A stretch of DNA of 64,000 nt from Cellulomonas phragmiteti. Its GTDB lineage: Bacteria > Actinomycetota > Actinomycetes > Actinomycetales > Cellulomonadaceae. The stretch is from assembly GCF_016862775.1 (NCBI RefSeq), contig NZ_BONP01000001.1, positions 124,001-188,000 on the forward strand. The letters run 5' to 3'. Below are positions 43,589 through 51,895 of the stretch, piece after piece; the stretch's first letter is position 1; every line of letters starts with the position of its first letter. Both the position numbers and the translations under genes were made by a program. Below the pieces are notes generated by a model. It ran no database searches. It was not told where the DNA came from and saw only the letters and a program-made list of their open reading frames with translations.

Positions 43589-45040
43589 TCACGACGCCGT
43601 GCACGTCACGGTCGCGCCGGCACCGTTCCCGGTGCCCTGGAAGCCGAAGGTGGTGCTCCGCCCGGCGTCCACCCGCCCGTTCCAGGGGGCGTTCGTCACG
43701 GTGGGCGCGGAGCCACCGGTCGACTGGCCGTTCCACACCTGCGTCGCCGTCGCGCCGGCGGGCAGCGTCACCGTGACGCGCCACGCGGTGATGGTCGCGC
43801 TGCCGGCCGTGACCGTCACGTCCGCGACGAACCCGTTGGGCCAGCTGTTCACCAGCTGGTACGACGCCGTGCAGCCGGTCCCCGGGCCCTGCGTGGGCTG
43901 CGGGGTGGGGCTCGGCGTGGGGGAGACCGAGGGCGCGGGCGACACCGACGGCGTGGGCGACACCGACGGCGTCGGCGACACGGACGGCGTGGGCGAGGCG
44001 GACGGCGTGGGCGAGGCGGTGGGGGTCGGGGTGGGCTGGGGCCCGGCCGTGGCCCAAGCGTCCTTGAGGAACGACGCGATGGTGTCCCAGCTCGGGTTCG
44101 GCGTGCCCTGCGTGACCGTCTCGCGGCAGCCCACGGTGGTGCGCACCGTCTGCTGGCCGTACCGGGACGCGCTGGTGACGTCGGCGTGGCTGTGACCGGC
44201 GCCGGGCACGGAGAAGAACCGGGTGTCGACGCACGCGGCCTTCAGCGCCTCGTAGAAGATCTCGGTCTGGGCGTGGGGCACGACGTTGTCGCTGCGGCCG
44301 TGCAGCAGCATCATCGGCGGGTCGTCGCGGTCCACGTACGCCAACGGGTTGGCCTGGCGCACCTTGTCCGGGCAGGTCGGGGTCGCGCAGCCGAGGAGCT
44401 GCCCCTCGGGCGCGCTGATGCTGTCGTGGTCGATCCAGCCGCCGGGGTTCTGCTCCTTGAGTCGGGAGAAGTCCGTCGGGCCGAAGAAGTCGACGCCCGC
44501 CTGCACGGCGCTGGACACGCCCGTGGTGCCGACCTGCCCCTCGAGGTAGGCGTCACCGCCGGTGACCGCCGCCATCGCGGCGACCCAGCCGCCGGAGGAG
44601 TCGCCCATGCTGGCGAACCGGGCCGGGTCCAGCCGGTAGCGGTCGGCGTTGCTGCGCAGGAAGCGGATGGCCGCCTTGATGTCGTGCACCTGCGCGGGGA
44701 ACTTCGCCTGCGAGCTGGACCGCACGCTGACGCCGGCCACGGCGATCCCGCGGGGGTTGAGCTGCTGGGCGATGGCGCTCGCGCCGGTCTTGCCGTCGTC
44801 CGACGTCCAGGCCGAGCCGGTCGACCAGACGACGAGCGGCCACGGGCCCGTGCCGTCGGGGACGTACAGGTCGAGCAGGTGGCCGCGGCTGCCGGGCGGG
44901 TCGGCCGGCGCGTACGCGACGTTGGTGATGGTCTGGACGGCGTGGGCCGGCGTGCTCGCGGCGGCGACCGCGCCGGCCGCGACCAGCGCGACCGTCGCGA
45001 CCCAGGCCGCTGTCCTGCTGCGTGTCCTCGACATGGCCAT
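43589..45040 (-). CDS. Secreted alpha/beta-hydrolase (esterase/lipase-like) with CBM2 cellulose-binding module
   Basis: 483 residues. A signal peptide (about 1-34, ending STPAHAVQ) is followed by an alpha/beta-hydrolase domain of the BD-FAE/acetyl-esterase type: GPWPLVVWSTGSAWTSDDGK (oxyanion region), ASMGDSSGGWVAAMAAV with the nucleophile Ser near 147, PPMMLLHGRSDNVVPHAQTE (acid) and VPGAGHSHAD (His). A Pro-Thr/Ser repeat linker (about 335-384) leads to a C-terminal CBM2: NSWPNGFVADVTVTAG, WRVTVTLPAGATATQVWNGQ, APWNGRVDAGRSTTFGFQGT, with paired Cys at both ends. It probably removes acetyl or feruloyl groups from plant polysaccharide. GAGGGGAACG precedes the ATG. Confidence 0.92.
   Translation of the reverse strand: MAMSRTRSRTAAWVATVALVAAGAVAAASTPAHAVQTITNVAYAPADPPGSRGHLLDLYVPDGTGPWPLVVWSTGSAWTSDDGKTGASAIAQQLNPRGIAVAGVSVRSSSQAKFPAQVHDIKAAIRFLRSNADRYRLDPARFASMGDSSGGWVAAMAAVTGGDAYLEGQVGTTGVSSAVQAGVDFFGPTDFSRLKEQNPGGWIDHDSISAPEGQLLGCATPTCPDKVRQANPLAYVDRDDPPMMLLHGRSDNVVPHAQTEIFYEALKAACVDTRFFSVPGAGHSHADVTSASRYGQQTVRTTVGCRETVTQGTPNPSWDTIASFLKDAWATAGPQPTPTPTASPTPSASPTPSVSPTPSVSPTPSVSPAPSVSPTPSPTPQPTQGPGTGCTASYQLVNSWPNGFVADVTVTAGSATITAWRVTVTLPAGATATQVWNGQSTGGSAPTVTNAPWNGRVDAGRSTTFGFQGTGNGAGATVTCTAS
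43920..44030. repeat. 18-bp direct repeats encoding the Pro-Thr/Ser linker
   Basis: Units close to GGCGACACCGACGGCGTG recur about five times with an 18-base period and encode the PSVSPT repeats of the esterase linker. A common feature of modular cellulolytic enzymes. Confidence 0.75.
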
Positions 45041-45115
45041 CGTTCCCCTCGACGTTGGGATCACGACCCACACTGTGGTGCGCGGAGCACTGTCGGGGCG
45101 ACGGGCGAAACCATT

Positions 45116-45133
45116 CGGTTGGTATACCAACCG
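45116..45133. promoter_or_regulatory. Perfect 18-bp palindrome (GntR/FadR-type operator candidate)
   Basis: CGGTTGGTATACCAACCG is perfectly self-complementary. The TGGTATACCA core matches operators of FadR-subfamily GntR regulators. It is 75 bases upstream of the esterase ATG and just past the 3' end of the MocR gene, so it most likely controls the esterase. Confidence 0.6.
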
Positions 45134-45150
45134 CTTGACGGCGTCGCCGC

Positions 45151-46491
45151 TCAGGGGGCGGCGGCCGCGGCGAGCGCGGCGGCCACCGTCTCGACGTCGT
45201 CGGCGCGCAGCACCCCGACGGTGACGCGCACGAACCCGTCCGCCTCGGCGGGCCGGCAGAAGAAGGGCCGTCCGCGCGCGACGCGCACCCCTGCGGCCTC
45301 GAGCCGCACCAGGGCCGTGGCCTCGTCGTGCACGGGGACCCACATGTTGATGCCGTCGCCCGGGGGCACGTCGATCCCGCGCCGGGAGAGCGCCGCGCTC
45401 AGGGCCCGCCGGCGCCCGTGGTAGACGCGACGGGCGTGGGCCACCGCCTCGACGGCCTGCGCGTCGGTCAGGAGGTCCGCGAGCACGCGCTGCAGCAGCC
45501 GGCTCGTCCACCCGGGTCCGAGCATGCGCCGGGCGACGAGCCCGTCGAGCACGATCGCCGGCCCGCCGACCGCGGCGATGCGCAGGTCCGGCCCGTGCGA
45601 CTTGGAGTACGAGCGCACGTGCACGACGCGGTCGGGCAGCAGCGGGCCGAGGCTGACGTCGCGCGACGACGCGATCTCACCCGAGTGGTCGTCCTCGACC
45701 ACCCACACCTGCCCGGCCACGGGGCGCAGGACGCCCGCCAGCTCGCGCGCCCGCGTCGGGGTGGTGCTGACGCCCGTCGGGTTCTGCGCGCGGGGCTGCA
45801 GCAGCACCACGCGCACACCGGAGCCGACGGCCTCGGCCAGCGCGTCGGGCCGGGGCCCCGCGCCGTCCAGCGGCACCGGGACCCGCTCGAGGCCGAGGTG
45901 GTCGAGCAGGTCGAGGACGGGCGGGAAGCCGGGATCCTCCACGGCGACGCGCCCGCCGAACCCGACGACCTGCTCCAGGACACGGCTCAGGGCGTCGACC
46001 GCGCCGTCGACGACCGTCAGGCGCTGCGGGAGGAACGGCCAGGAGGAGCGCAGCAGCCGCTCGAGCTCGGGCACCACCGGGTCGTCGAGGTACCCGGTCG
46101 CGCGCGAGCCGTGCCCGTGCGCGGCCACCCGGGCCAGCGCGGGCGCCAGGTCCGGCAGGAGGTCGGGGTCGGGCGTGCCGCCGGCGAGGTCGAGGCGCGC
46201 TGCCGGCACGTCGGCCAGGTCGCGGTAGCGCGGCGGCAGCCGCCCGGCCGGACCGGGCAGCACGGACGTCCCGGCGCGCCCCCGGGAGATGACGAGCCCG
46301 GCGGACGCGAGCGTCTGCCAGGCGGAGCCGACGGTCGCCGGGCTGACGCCGAGGGCGCCCGCGAGCTGGCGGACCGTGGGCAGCCGGTCGCCGGGCAGCA
46401 GGTCGCCCGTGTGGACCAGTCGGGCGATGGTCGCGGCGATCCCCCGGGGGGACCGGTCGGCGACGAGTTCCGCCAGCTCCTGCGGTGACAT
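45151..46491 (-). CDS. MocR-family regulator (GntR HTH + class I aminotransferase domain)
   Basis: 446 residues. The N-terminal winged helix (about 1-75) has GIAATIARLVHTGDLLPGDR, LPTVRQLAGALGVSPATVGS and AWQTLASAGLVISRGRAGTS, the GntR pattern. The aminotransferase-like domain follows with VEDPGFPPVLDLLDHLGLER, LLQPRAQNPTGVSTTP, VVEDDHSGEIA and VRSYSKSHGPDLRIAAVGG, where Lys297 would hold PLP. MocR proteins sense amines or PLP and usually bind direct repeats beside divergent catabolic genes. It is divergent from the ureidopropionase-like gene at 46725, whose intergenic region contains such a direct repeat (46577-46604), so it probably controls the pyrimidine locus. Confidence 0.9.
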   Translation of the reverse strand: MSPQELAELVADRSPRGIAATIARLVHTGDLLPGDRLPTVRQLAGALGVSPATVGSAWQTLASAGLVISRGRAGTSVLPGPAGRLPPRYRDLADVPAARLDLAGGTPDPDLLPDLAPALARVAAHGHGSRATGYLDDPVVPELERLLRSSWPFLPQRLTVVDGAVDALSRVLEQVVGFGGRVAVEDPGFPPVLDLLDHLGLERVPVPLDGAGPRPDALAEAVGSGVRVVLLQPRAQNPTGVSTTPTRARELAGVLRPVAGQVWVVEDDHSGEIASSRDVSLGPLLPDRVVHVRSYSKSHGPDLRIAAVGGPAIVLDGLVARRMLGPGWTSRLLQRVLADLLTDAQAVEAVAHARRVYHGRRRALSAALSRRGIDVPPGDGINMWVPVHDEATALVRLEAAGVRVARGRPFFCRPAEADGFVRVTVGVLRADDVETVAAALAAAAAP

Positions 46492-46576
46492 GCGCGCATC
46501 GTCGCGCGCCCGTGTTGCGCCTGCGTGTCCGGGAGGTGAGCGCCGACGATGCGGCCGCGAGGCGGACGGGTGTCCA

Positions 46577-46604
46577 GAAGTTCACGCGCCGCTCCGGGAA
46601 GTTC
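46577..46604. promoter_or_regulatory. GAAGTTC direct repeat, candidate MocR binding site
   Basis: GAAGTTC occurs at 46577-46583 and 46598-46604, 21 bases start to start (two helical turns), in the divergent region between the MocR gene and the nitrilase-family gene. Direct repeats on one helix face are the usual MocR operator form. Confidence 0.45.
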
Positions 46605-46630
46605 CGTGGCCGCAAACGACCCGTGACCGC

Positions 46631-46664
46631 GAGGAAATGTCCAAGGACGACAGTCACATTCCTC
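46631..46664. promoter_or_regulatory. Inverted repeat upstream of the pyrimidine catabolic operon
   Basis: GAGGAAATGT (46631-46640) and ACATTCCTC (46656-46664) form an inverted repeat with one extra A in the left arm and a 15-base spacer, 61 bases before the ATG at 46725. It may be a second operator or frame the promoter. Confidence 0.4.
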
Positions 46665-46724
46665 CCCGGTGGGCGGCCCGTGCGGTCGTCGGCCCGGGGG
46701 CACCGTCGTCGAACCGGAGGACAC

Positions 46725-47573
46725 ATGACCGTCGTGCGCGTCGCGTTCACCCAGGCCACCTGGACGGGGGACAAGGAGTCCATGATCCGGCTCCACGAGG
46801 ACTGGGCCCGTGAGGCCGCGGCCGCGGGTGCGCAGGTCATCGGGTTCCAGGAGCTCTTCTACGGCCCGTACTTCGGCATCACGCAGGACACCGCCTACTA
46901 CGACTACGCCGAGCCGGTGCCCGGACCCACCACGCAGCGGTTCAGCGCGCTCGCGGCCGAGCTCGGGCTCGTCATCGTCCTGCCCATCTACGAGGAGGAC
47001 CAGCCGGGCGTGCTGTACAACACGGCGGTCGTCATCGACGCGGACGGCACCGTGCTCGGCACCTACCGCAAGCACCACATCCCGCACCTGCCCAAGTTCT
47101 GGGAGAAGTTCTACTTCCGCCCCGGCAACCTGGGGTACCCGGTCTTCGACACCGCGGCCGGACGCATCGGCGTGAACATCTGCTACGACCGGCACTTCCC
47201 CGAGGGGTGGCGCGTCCTGGCGCTCAACGGAGCGCAGATCGTCTTCAACCCCAACGCCACGGCGCCCGGCATCTCCAACAAGCTGTGGGAGATCGAGCAG
47301 CCCGCCGCCGCCGTCGCCAACGGCTACTACGTCGTGGCGAACAACCGGGTCGGGCTCGAGGACAACGAGTACGGCGACGAGGCCGTGGACTTCTACGGCT
47401 CGTCCTACGCCGTGGGGCCCGACGGCAACTACGTGGGCGAGGTCGGCTCGTCCAGCGAGAACCAGCTCCTCATCCGTGACCTGGACCTCGACCGGATCCG
47501 CGAGGTGCGCGAGCGCTGGCAGTTCTTCCGCGACCGGCGGCCGGACGCCTACGGCCCGATCGTCGCCCCCTGA
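46725..47573 (+). CDS. Carbon-nitrogen hydrolase, beta-ureidopropionase type
   Basis: A 282-residue nitrilase-superfamily amidase with a complete Glu-Lys-Cys triad: Glu43 in VIGFQELFYGPYFG, Lys116 in LGTYRKHHIPHLPKFWEKFY, Cys153 in GVNICYDRHFPEGWRVLALN. The EKFYFRPGN and ICYDRHFPEG blocks are typical of beta-ureidopropionase/N-carbamoyl-amino-acid amidohydrolases that release CO2 and NH3 from N-carbamoyl-beta-alanine. The hydantoinase-type gene 25 bases downstream makes exactly that substrate class. ATG with GGAGG upstream; first gene of the operon, divergent from the MocR regulator. Confidence 0.93.
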   Translation: MTVVRVAFTQATWTGDKESMIRLHEDWAREAAAAGAQVIGFQELFYGPYFGITQDTAYYDYAEPVPGPTTQRFSALAAELGLVIVLPIYEEDQPGVLYNTAVVIDADGTVLGTYRKHHIPHLPKFWEKFYFRPGNLGYPVFDTAAGRIGVNICYDRHFPEGWRVLALNGAQIVFNPNATAPGISNKLWEIEQPAAAVANGYYVVANNRVGLEDNEYGDEAVDFYGSSYAVGPDGNYVGEVGSSSENQLLIRDLDLDRIREVRERWQFFRDRRPDAYGPIVAP

Positions 47574-47598
47574 CCGCGCGGCACGAGGAAGGAGCACC

Positions 47599-49020
47599 AT
47601 GACCACCACGCTCATCCGCGGCGGGACCGTCGTCTCCGCAACGGGCCGGGTCGCGGCCGACGTCCTCGTCGACGGCGAGACCATCGCCGCCGTCCTCGCC
47701 CCCGGCTCCACGCTGCTCGGCCACGACCTCGCCGCGTCCGTCGACCGCGTCCTGGACGCCACGGGTCGGTACGTCGTCCCCGGCGGCGTCGACGCCCACA
47801 CCCACATGGAGCTGCCGTTCGGCGGCACCGCGGCGTCCGACACCTTCGAGACCGGCACCCGCGCCGCCGCGTGGGGCGGCACGACGACGATCATCGACTT
47901 CGCGGTGCAGCGCGCCGGCGAGCGCGTCCAGGACGGCCTCGCGGCGTGGCACGCCAAGGCGGCGGGCGCCTGCGCGGTGGACTACGCGTTCCACCAGATC
48001 GTCGGCGGCGTGGACGAGGACTCCCTGGCCGCCATGGCGTGGCTCGTCGACGAGGGCATCACCAGCTACAAGCTCTTCATGGCGTACCCCGGCGTGTTCT
48101 ACGCCGACGACGCCCAGATCCTGCGCGCCATGCAGCGGGCGGCCGACCTGGGGCTGCTGACGATGATGCACGCCGAGAACGGCCCGGCGATCGACGTGCT
48201 CGCGGCCCAGCTCGTCGAGCAGGGGAAGACCGCCCCGTACTTCCACGGCGTGGCCCGGGCGTGGCAGCTCGAGGAGGAGGCCACGCACCGCGCGATCATG
48301 CTGGCCGACGTCACGAACGCCCCCCTGTACGTCGTGCACGTGTCCGCCAAGCAGGCCGTGCAGCAGCTCGCGTGGGCGCGCGACGCCGGCAAGAACGTGT
48401 TCGGCGAGACGTGCCCGCAGTACCTCTACCTCTCCCTCGAGGAGCAGCTCGGGGCGCCGGGGTTCGAGGGCGCGAAGTGGGTCTGCTCGACCCCGCTGCG
48501 CTCCCGCGCCGAGGGGCACCAGGACCACATGTGGCAGGCGCTGCGCACCAACGACCTGCAGATGGTGTCCACCGACCACTGCCCGTTCTGCATGAAGGGC
48601 CAGAAGGAGCTGGGGCTCGCGGACTTCCGCGCGATCCCCAACGGCATCGGGTCCGTCGAGCACCGCATGGACCTCATGTACCAGGGGGTCGTGACCGGGG
48701 AGATCTCCCTCGAGCGCTGGGTCGAGATCACGTCGACCACGCCCGCCCGTATGTTCGGGCTCTACGGCCGCAAGGGGGTGATCGCGCCGGGCGCCGACGC
48801 CGACGTCGTCGTGTACGACCCCGCGGGGCACACGTCCATCGGCGTCGACGCGACGCACCACATGAACATGGACCACTCCGCGTGGGAGGGGTTCGAGATC
48901 GACGGGCACGTGGACGTCGTGATGTCCCGCGGCGAGGTGCTCGTGGACGCCGACGGCTACCACGGCCGACCCGGCCACGGCCGCTACCTGCGCCGCGACC
49001 TCTCGCAGTACCTGGTCTGA
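47599..49020 (+). CDS. Dihydropyrimidinase / D-hydantoinase
   Basis: A 473-residue cyclic amidohydrolase opening dihydrouracil, dihydrothymine or 5-substituted hydantoins. Metal ligands are visible: GGVDAHTHMELPFGGT (His67, His69), the carbamylated Lys158 in GITSYKLFMAYPG, a His in LLTMMHAENG, a His in LYVVHVSAKQAV and the Asp of VSTDHCPFC. The MELPFGG loop after the HxH and the hydrophobic lid LFMAYPGVFYADD are characteristic of dihydropyrimidinases. AAGGAG precedes the ATG. Its N-carbamoyl product is the substrate of the preceding gene. Confidence 0.95.
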   Translation: MTTTLIRGGTVVSATGRVAADVLVDGETIAAVLAPGSTLLGHDLAASVDRVLDATGRYVVPGGVDAHTHMELPFGGTAASDTFETGTRAAAWGGTTTIIDFAVQRAGERVQDGLAAWHAKAAGACAVDYAFHQIVGGVDEDSLAAMAWLVDEGITSYKLFMAYPGVFYADDAQILRAMQRAADLGLLTMMHAENGPAIDVLAAQLVEQGKTAPYFHGVARAWQLEEEATHRAIMLADVTNAPLYVVHVSAKQAVQQLAWARDAGKNVFGETCPQYLYLSLEEQLGAPGFEGAKWVCSTPLRSRAEGHQDHMWQALRTNDLQMVSTDHCPFCMKGQKELGLADFRAIPNGIGSVEHRMDLMYQGVVTGEISLERWVEITSTTPARMFGLYGRKGVIAPGADADVVVYDPAGHTSIGVDATHHMNMDHSAWEGFEIDGHVDVVMSRGEVLVDADGYHGRPGHGRYLRRDLSQYLV

Positions 49021-49032
49021 GGGGAGCGGCAG

Positions 49033-50076
49033 ATGGACTTCGGCGTCGTCCTGCAGACCAACCCACCCGCCTCGCGCACCGTCGAGCTGGCCCGGCAGGC
49101 CGAGACCCACGGGTTCTCGCACGTGTGGACCTTCGACTCCCACCTGCTGTGGCAGGAGCCGTTCGTCATCTACTCCGCGATCCTCGCCGCGACCCGCAAG
49201 GTCGTCGTCGGGCCCATGGTCACCAACCCCGCCACGCGCGACTGGACGGTGCTCGCCTCGCTGTTCGCGACGCTCAACGAGATGTACGGCAACCGGACGA
49301 TCTGCGGGATCGGGCGCGGCGACTCGGCCGTGCGCACGCTCAACGGCCGGCCCTCGAACCTCGCGACGCTGCGCGAGTCGATCCACGTGATCCGCGAGCT
49401 CGCGAACGACCGACCGGCCGACCTGGGGGAGCGCACCGTCCGGTTCCCCTGGTCGCGCGGCTCGGCCCTCGACGTGTGGGTCGCGGCCTACGGGCCGCTC
49501 GCGCTGAAGCTCACCGGCGAGGTCGGCGACGGCTTCATCCTCCAGCTCGCGGACCCCGACATCGCGCGCTGGATGGTGCGGGCCGTCCGGGACTCCGCCG
49601 AGGCTGCCGGCCGCGACCCCGACGACGTCGACATCTGCATCGCGGCCCCCGCGTACGTCGGCGACGGGTCCTCCCCGTCCGAGCGGGCGCACATGCGCGA
49701 GCAGTGCCGCTGGTTCGGCGGCATGGTCGGCAACCACGTCGCCGACATCGTGCGCCGCTACGGCACGGACTCGGCCATCCCGAAGGCCCTGACCGACTAC
49801 GTCCGCGACCGCGAGGGGTACGACTACAACGAGCACGGCCGGGCGGGCAACTCCCACACCACGTTCGTCCCCGACGAGATCGTCGAGCGGTTCTGCCTGC
49901 TCGGCTCGCCGCACGAGCACGTCGAGCGGCTGCGCGAGCTGCAGGCGCTCGGCTGCGACCAGTTCGCCGTGTACCTCCAGCACGACAACAAGGAGGAGAC
50001 CATGCGGCTGTACGGCGAGCGGGTCATCCCGGCGATGGCCGAGCACGTCGTGGCGACCTCCACCGCGGCACCGTGA
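49033..50076 (+). CDS. LLM-class F420/flavin-dependent oxidoreductase in the pyrimidine locus
   Basis: A 347-residue luciferase-like TIM-barrel protein. Landmarks: GVVLQTNPPASRTVELARQA, HGFSHVWTFDSHLLWQEPFV, VVGPMVTNPATRDWTVLASL, RTICGIGRGDSAVRTLNGRP (the Gly-rich phosphate loop), VWVAAYGPLALKLTGEVGDG and FILQLADPDIARWMVRAVRD. It belongs to the CPS_4087-like LLM branch, recurrently found beside dihydropyrimidinase genes. It lies 12 bases after the hydantoinase gene and overlaps the permease gene (GTGA). Reduction of the pyrimidine ring, or a ring oxidation, is inferred from position only; no dihydropyrimidine dehydrogenase is present. Confidence 0.88.
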   Translation: MDFGVVLQTNPPASRTVELARQAETHGFSHVWTFDSHLLWQEPFVIYSAILAATRKVVVGPMVTNPATRDWTVLASLFATLNEMYGNRTICGIGRGDSAVRTLNGRPSNLATLRESIHVIRELANDRPADLGERTVRFPWSRGSALDVWVAAYGPLALKLTGEVGDGFILQLADPDIARWMVRAVRDSAEAAGRDPDDVDICIAAPAYVGDGSSPSERAHMREQCRWFGGMVGNHVADIVRRYGTDSAIPKALTDYVRDREGYDYNEHGRAGNSHTTFVPDEIVERFCLLGSPHEHVERLRELQALGCDQFAVYLQHDNKEETMRLYGERVIPAMAEHVVATSTAAP

Positions 50077-51023
50077 GCACGGCGACCGCCCCGACCACGC
50101 TCGCCGAGGCGGTGAGCAGCCCGGCCGCCCCCGCGGCCGCCGGTCGCGTCGCCCGGCTGCTGCGGGTCCGCCCGCTGGTCGCCGTCCTGGCGGCGTTCGC
50201 GGTCGCCGCGCTCTGGGAGGCGTACAAGCTGCTCGGGCCCGAGCAGGGGTGGTCGCTCGGGGAGACCCGGCTGCTGCCGCGCACCACGGCCATGGCGATG
50301 CCCCACACGTGGGACGTCGCGGCGCGGCTGCTCGAGCCGGTGTCCGGCGCGACGGGCGCCGAGGCGCTGTGGGTCGCCGTCCTGCGCGCCGGCGCGTCCT
50401 CGGCGGGCATCGCGCTGACCGGCTGGGCGATCGGGGTGGCCGTGGGCGCGGTCCTGGCGGTCACCATGCAGCGGCTGCGGGTCGTGGAGTCCGCGGTCCT
50501 GCCGCTGGTCGTCCTGTCGCAGACGGTTCCGCTCATCGCGCTGGCACCCCTCGTGCGGTCCTGGGGGTCGCGGCTGGAGCTGGGGGCCGTGACGTGGCAG
50601 CCGTGGATGTCGGTCGCCGTCATCGCGAGCTACCTCGCGTTCTTCCCCGTCGCCGTCGGCATGCTGCGCGGGCTGCAGTCGCCGGACACGATCCACGTCG
50701 AGCTCATGCGGGCCTACGGCGCCGGCTGGTGGACGACCCTGGTCGCCCTGCGGCTGCCCGCCGCGGTCCCGCACCTGCTGCCCGCCCTGCGCCTGGCCGC
50801 CGCCAACGCCGTCGTCGGCACGGTCGTGGCCGAGGTCGCCACGGGACTGCCCGGCGGGCTCGGCCGGATGATCCTCGAGTTCGCCAACTTCGCGGCCAGC
50901 GACCCGCCCAAGCCGTGGGCGCCGATCCTCGGCGCCGTCGCGCTGGGGCTGCTCGCCGCGGGACTGGTGGCCCTGCTGGGCCGCGCCCTGCACCGGTACC
51001 GACGGACGGAGGTGGCGTCGTGA
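50073..51023 (+). CDS. ABC transporter permease 1 (SsuC/ThiX-like) of the pyrimidine locus
   Basis: A 316-residue permease with about six helices. The core is AGASSAGIALTGWAIGVAVG, VVLSQTVPLIALAPLVRSWG, ASYLAFFPVAVGMLRGLQSP, and ELMRAYGAGWWTTLVALRLP (the EAA-type loop), then AAVPHLLPALRLAAANAVVG and TVVAEVATGLPGGLGRMILE, typical of the nitrate/sulfonate/taurine/HMP importer family. GTG overlaps the LLM gene stop. Pairs with permease 2 (51892) and the ATPase between them. Confidence 0.92.
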   Translation: MSTATAPTTLAEAVSSPAAPAAAGRVARLLRVRPLVAVLAAFAVAALWEAYKLLGPEQGWSLGETRLLPRTTAMAMPHTWDVAARLLEPVSGATGAEALWVAVLRAGASSAGIALTGWAIGVAVGAVLAVTMQRLRVVESAVLPLVVLSQTVPLIALAPLVRSWGSRLELGAVTWQPWMSVAVIASYLAFFPVAVGMLRGLQSPDTIHVELMRAYGAGWWTTLVALRLPAAVPHLLPALRLAAANAVVGTVVAEVATGLPGGLGRMILEFANFAASDPPKPWAPILGAVALGLLAAGLVALLGRALHRYRRTEVAS

Positions 51024-51895
51024 GCACCGTGCAGGAGCACCCGACCCCCGCAGCACACCCCCGCGGCGCGACCGCGGTCGAGATCGTGGGGGCCGGCCGG
51101 GTGTTCGGCGGCAGGTCCGCCCCGGTCGTCGCGCTCGAGGACGTCGACCTCACCGTCGCAGCCGGGGAGTTCGTGTCGCTCATCGGCCCGTCCGGGTGCG
51201 GCAAGTCGACCCTGCTGCGCCTGGTGGCCGACCTCGACCAGCCCACGTCCGGCACCGTGCGGGTGTTCGGCGGCAGCGCGCGCGACGCGCGCCTGGCCCG
51301 GGACTACGGCATCGCGTTCCAGCAGGCCGGGCTGCTGCCCTGGCGGACCGTGCGCGCCAACGTCGAGCTCCCCCTGGCCCTGGCCGGCACCGGCCGGGCG
51401 AGCCGCCGCGAGCGTGCCGACGAGCTGCTCGCCATGGTCGGCCTCACCGAGTTCGCGGAGCACCACCCCGACCAGCTGTCGGGCGGGATGCAGCAGCGCG
51501 TGGCGATCGCCCGCGCCCTGGCCGACTCGCCGTCGCTGCTGCTCATGGACGAGCCGTTCGGTGCGCTCGACGAGATGACGCGCGAGCACCTGCAGGCCCA
51601 GCTGCTGCGGATCTGCGCCGAGACGCGGGCCGCCGTCGTGTTCGTCACCCACTCGATCCCCGAGGCGGTGTTCCTGTCCGACCGGGTCGTCGTCATGTCC
51701 CCGCGTCCCGGGCGGATCCGGCAGGTCGTCGACGTGACGCTGGACCGCTCCGGTGCCGCGACACCCGGCTCCGGCCCGCACGACGACGCCGGCGACGACC
51801 TGCGCACCGACGCCGCCTTCGTCGCGGCCGTCGCGGCCGTGCGCACGGCCCTGCACGGCGGCGGCACCGGCCCCCGGGGGGTGGACCTGCGATGA
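51020..51895 (+). CDS. ABC transporter ATP-binding protein (SsuB/ThiZ-like) of the pyrimidine locus
   Basis: A 291-residue ATPase: Walker A LIGPSGCGKSTLLRLVADLD, Q-loop YGIAFQQAGLLPWRTVRANV, signature [20 protein letters not shown], Walker B SLLLMDEPFGALDEMTREHL, H-loop AVVFVTHSIPEAVFLSDRVV, all intact. The C-terminal 50 residues are a polar extension. Both ends overlap neighbouring genes by four bases, so the three ABC genes are translated as a block. Confidence 0.94.
   Translation: MSTVQEHPTPAAHPRGATAVEIVGAGRVFGGRSAPVVALEDVDLTVAAGEFVSLIGPSGCGKSTLLRLVADLDQPTSGTVRVFGGSARDARLARDYGIAFQQAGLLPWRTVRANVELPLALAGTGRASRRERADELLAMVGLTEFAEHHPDQLSGGMQQRVAIARALADSPSLLLMDEPFGALDEMTREHLQAQLLRICAETRAAVVFVTHSIPEAVFLSDRVVVMSPRPGRIRQVVDVTLDRSGAATPGSGPHDDAGDDLRTDAAFVAAVAAVRTALHGGGTGPRGVDLR

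Noticed and set aside
38668..44030. CRISPR-like repeats
   Set aside because: The periodic sequences are in-frame 15-bp and 18-bp coding repeats without unique spacers; there are no cas genes.
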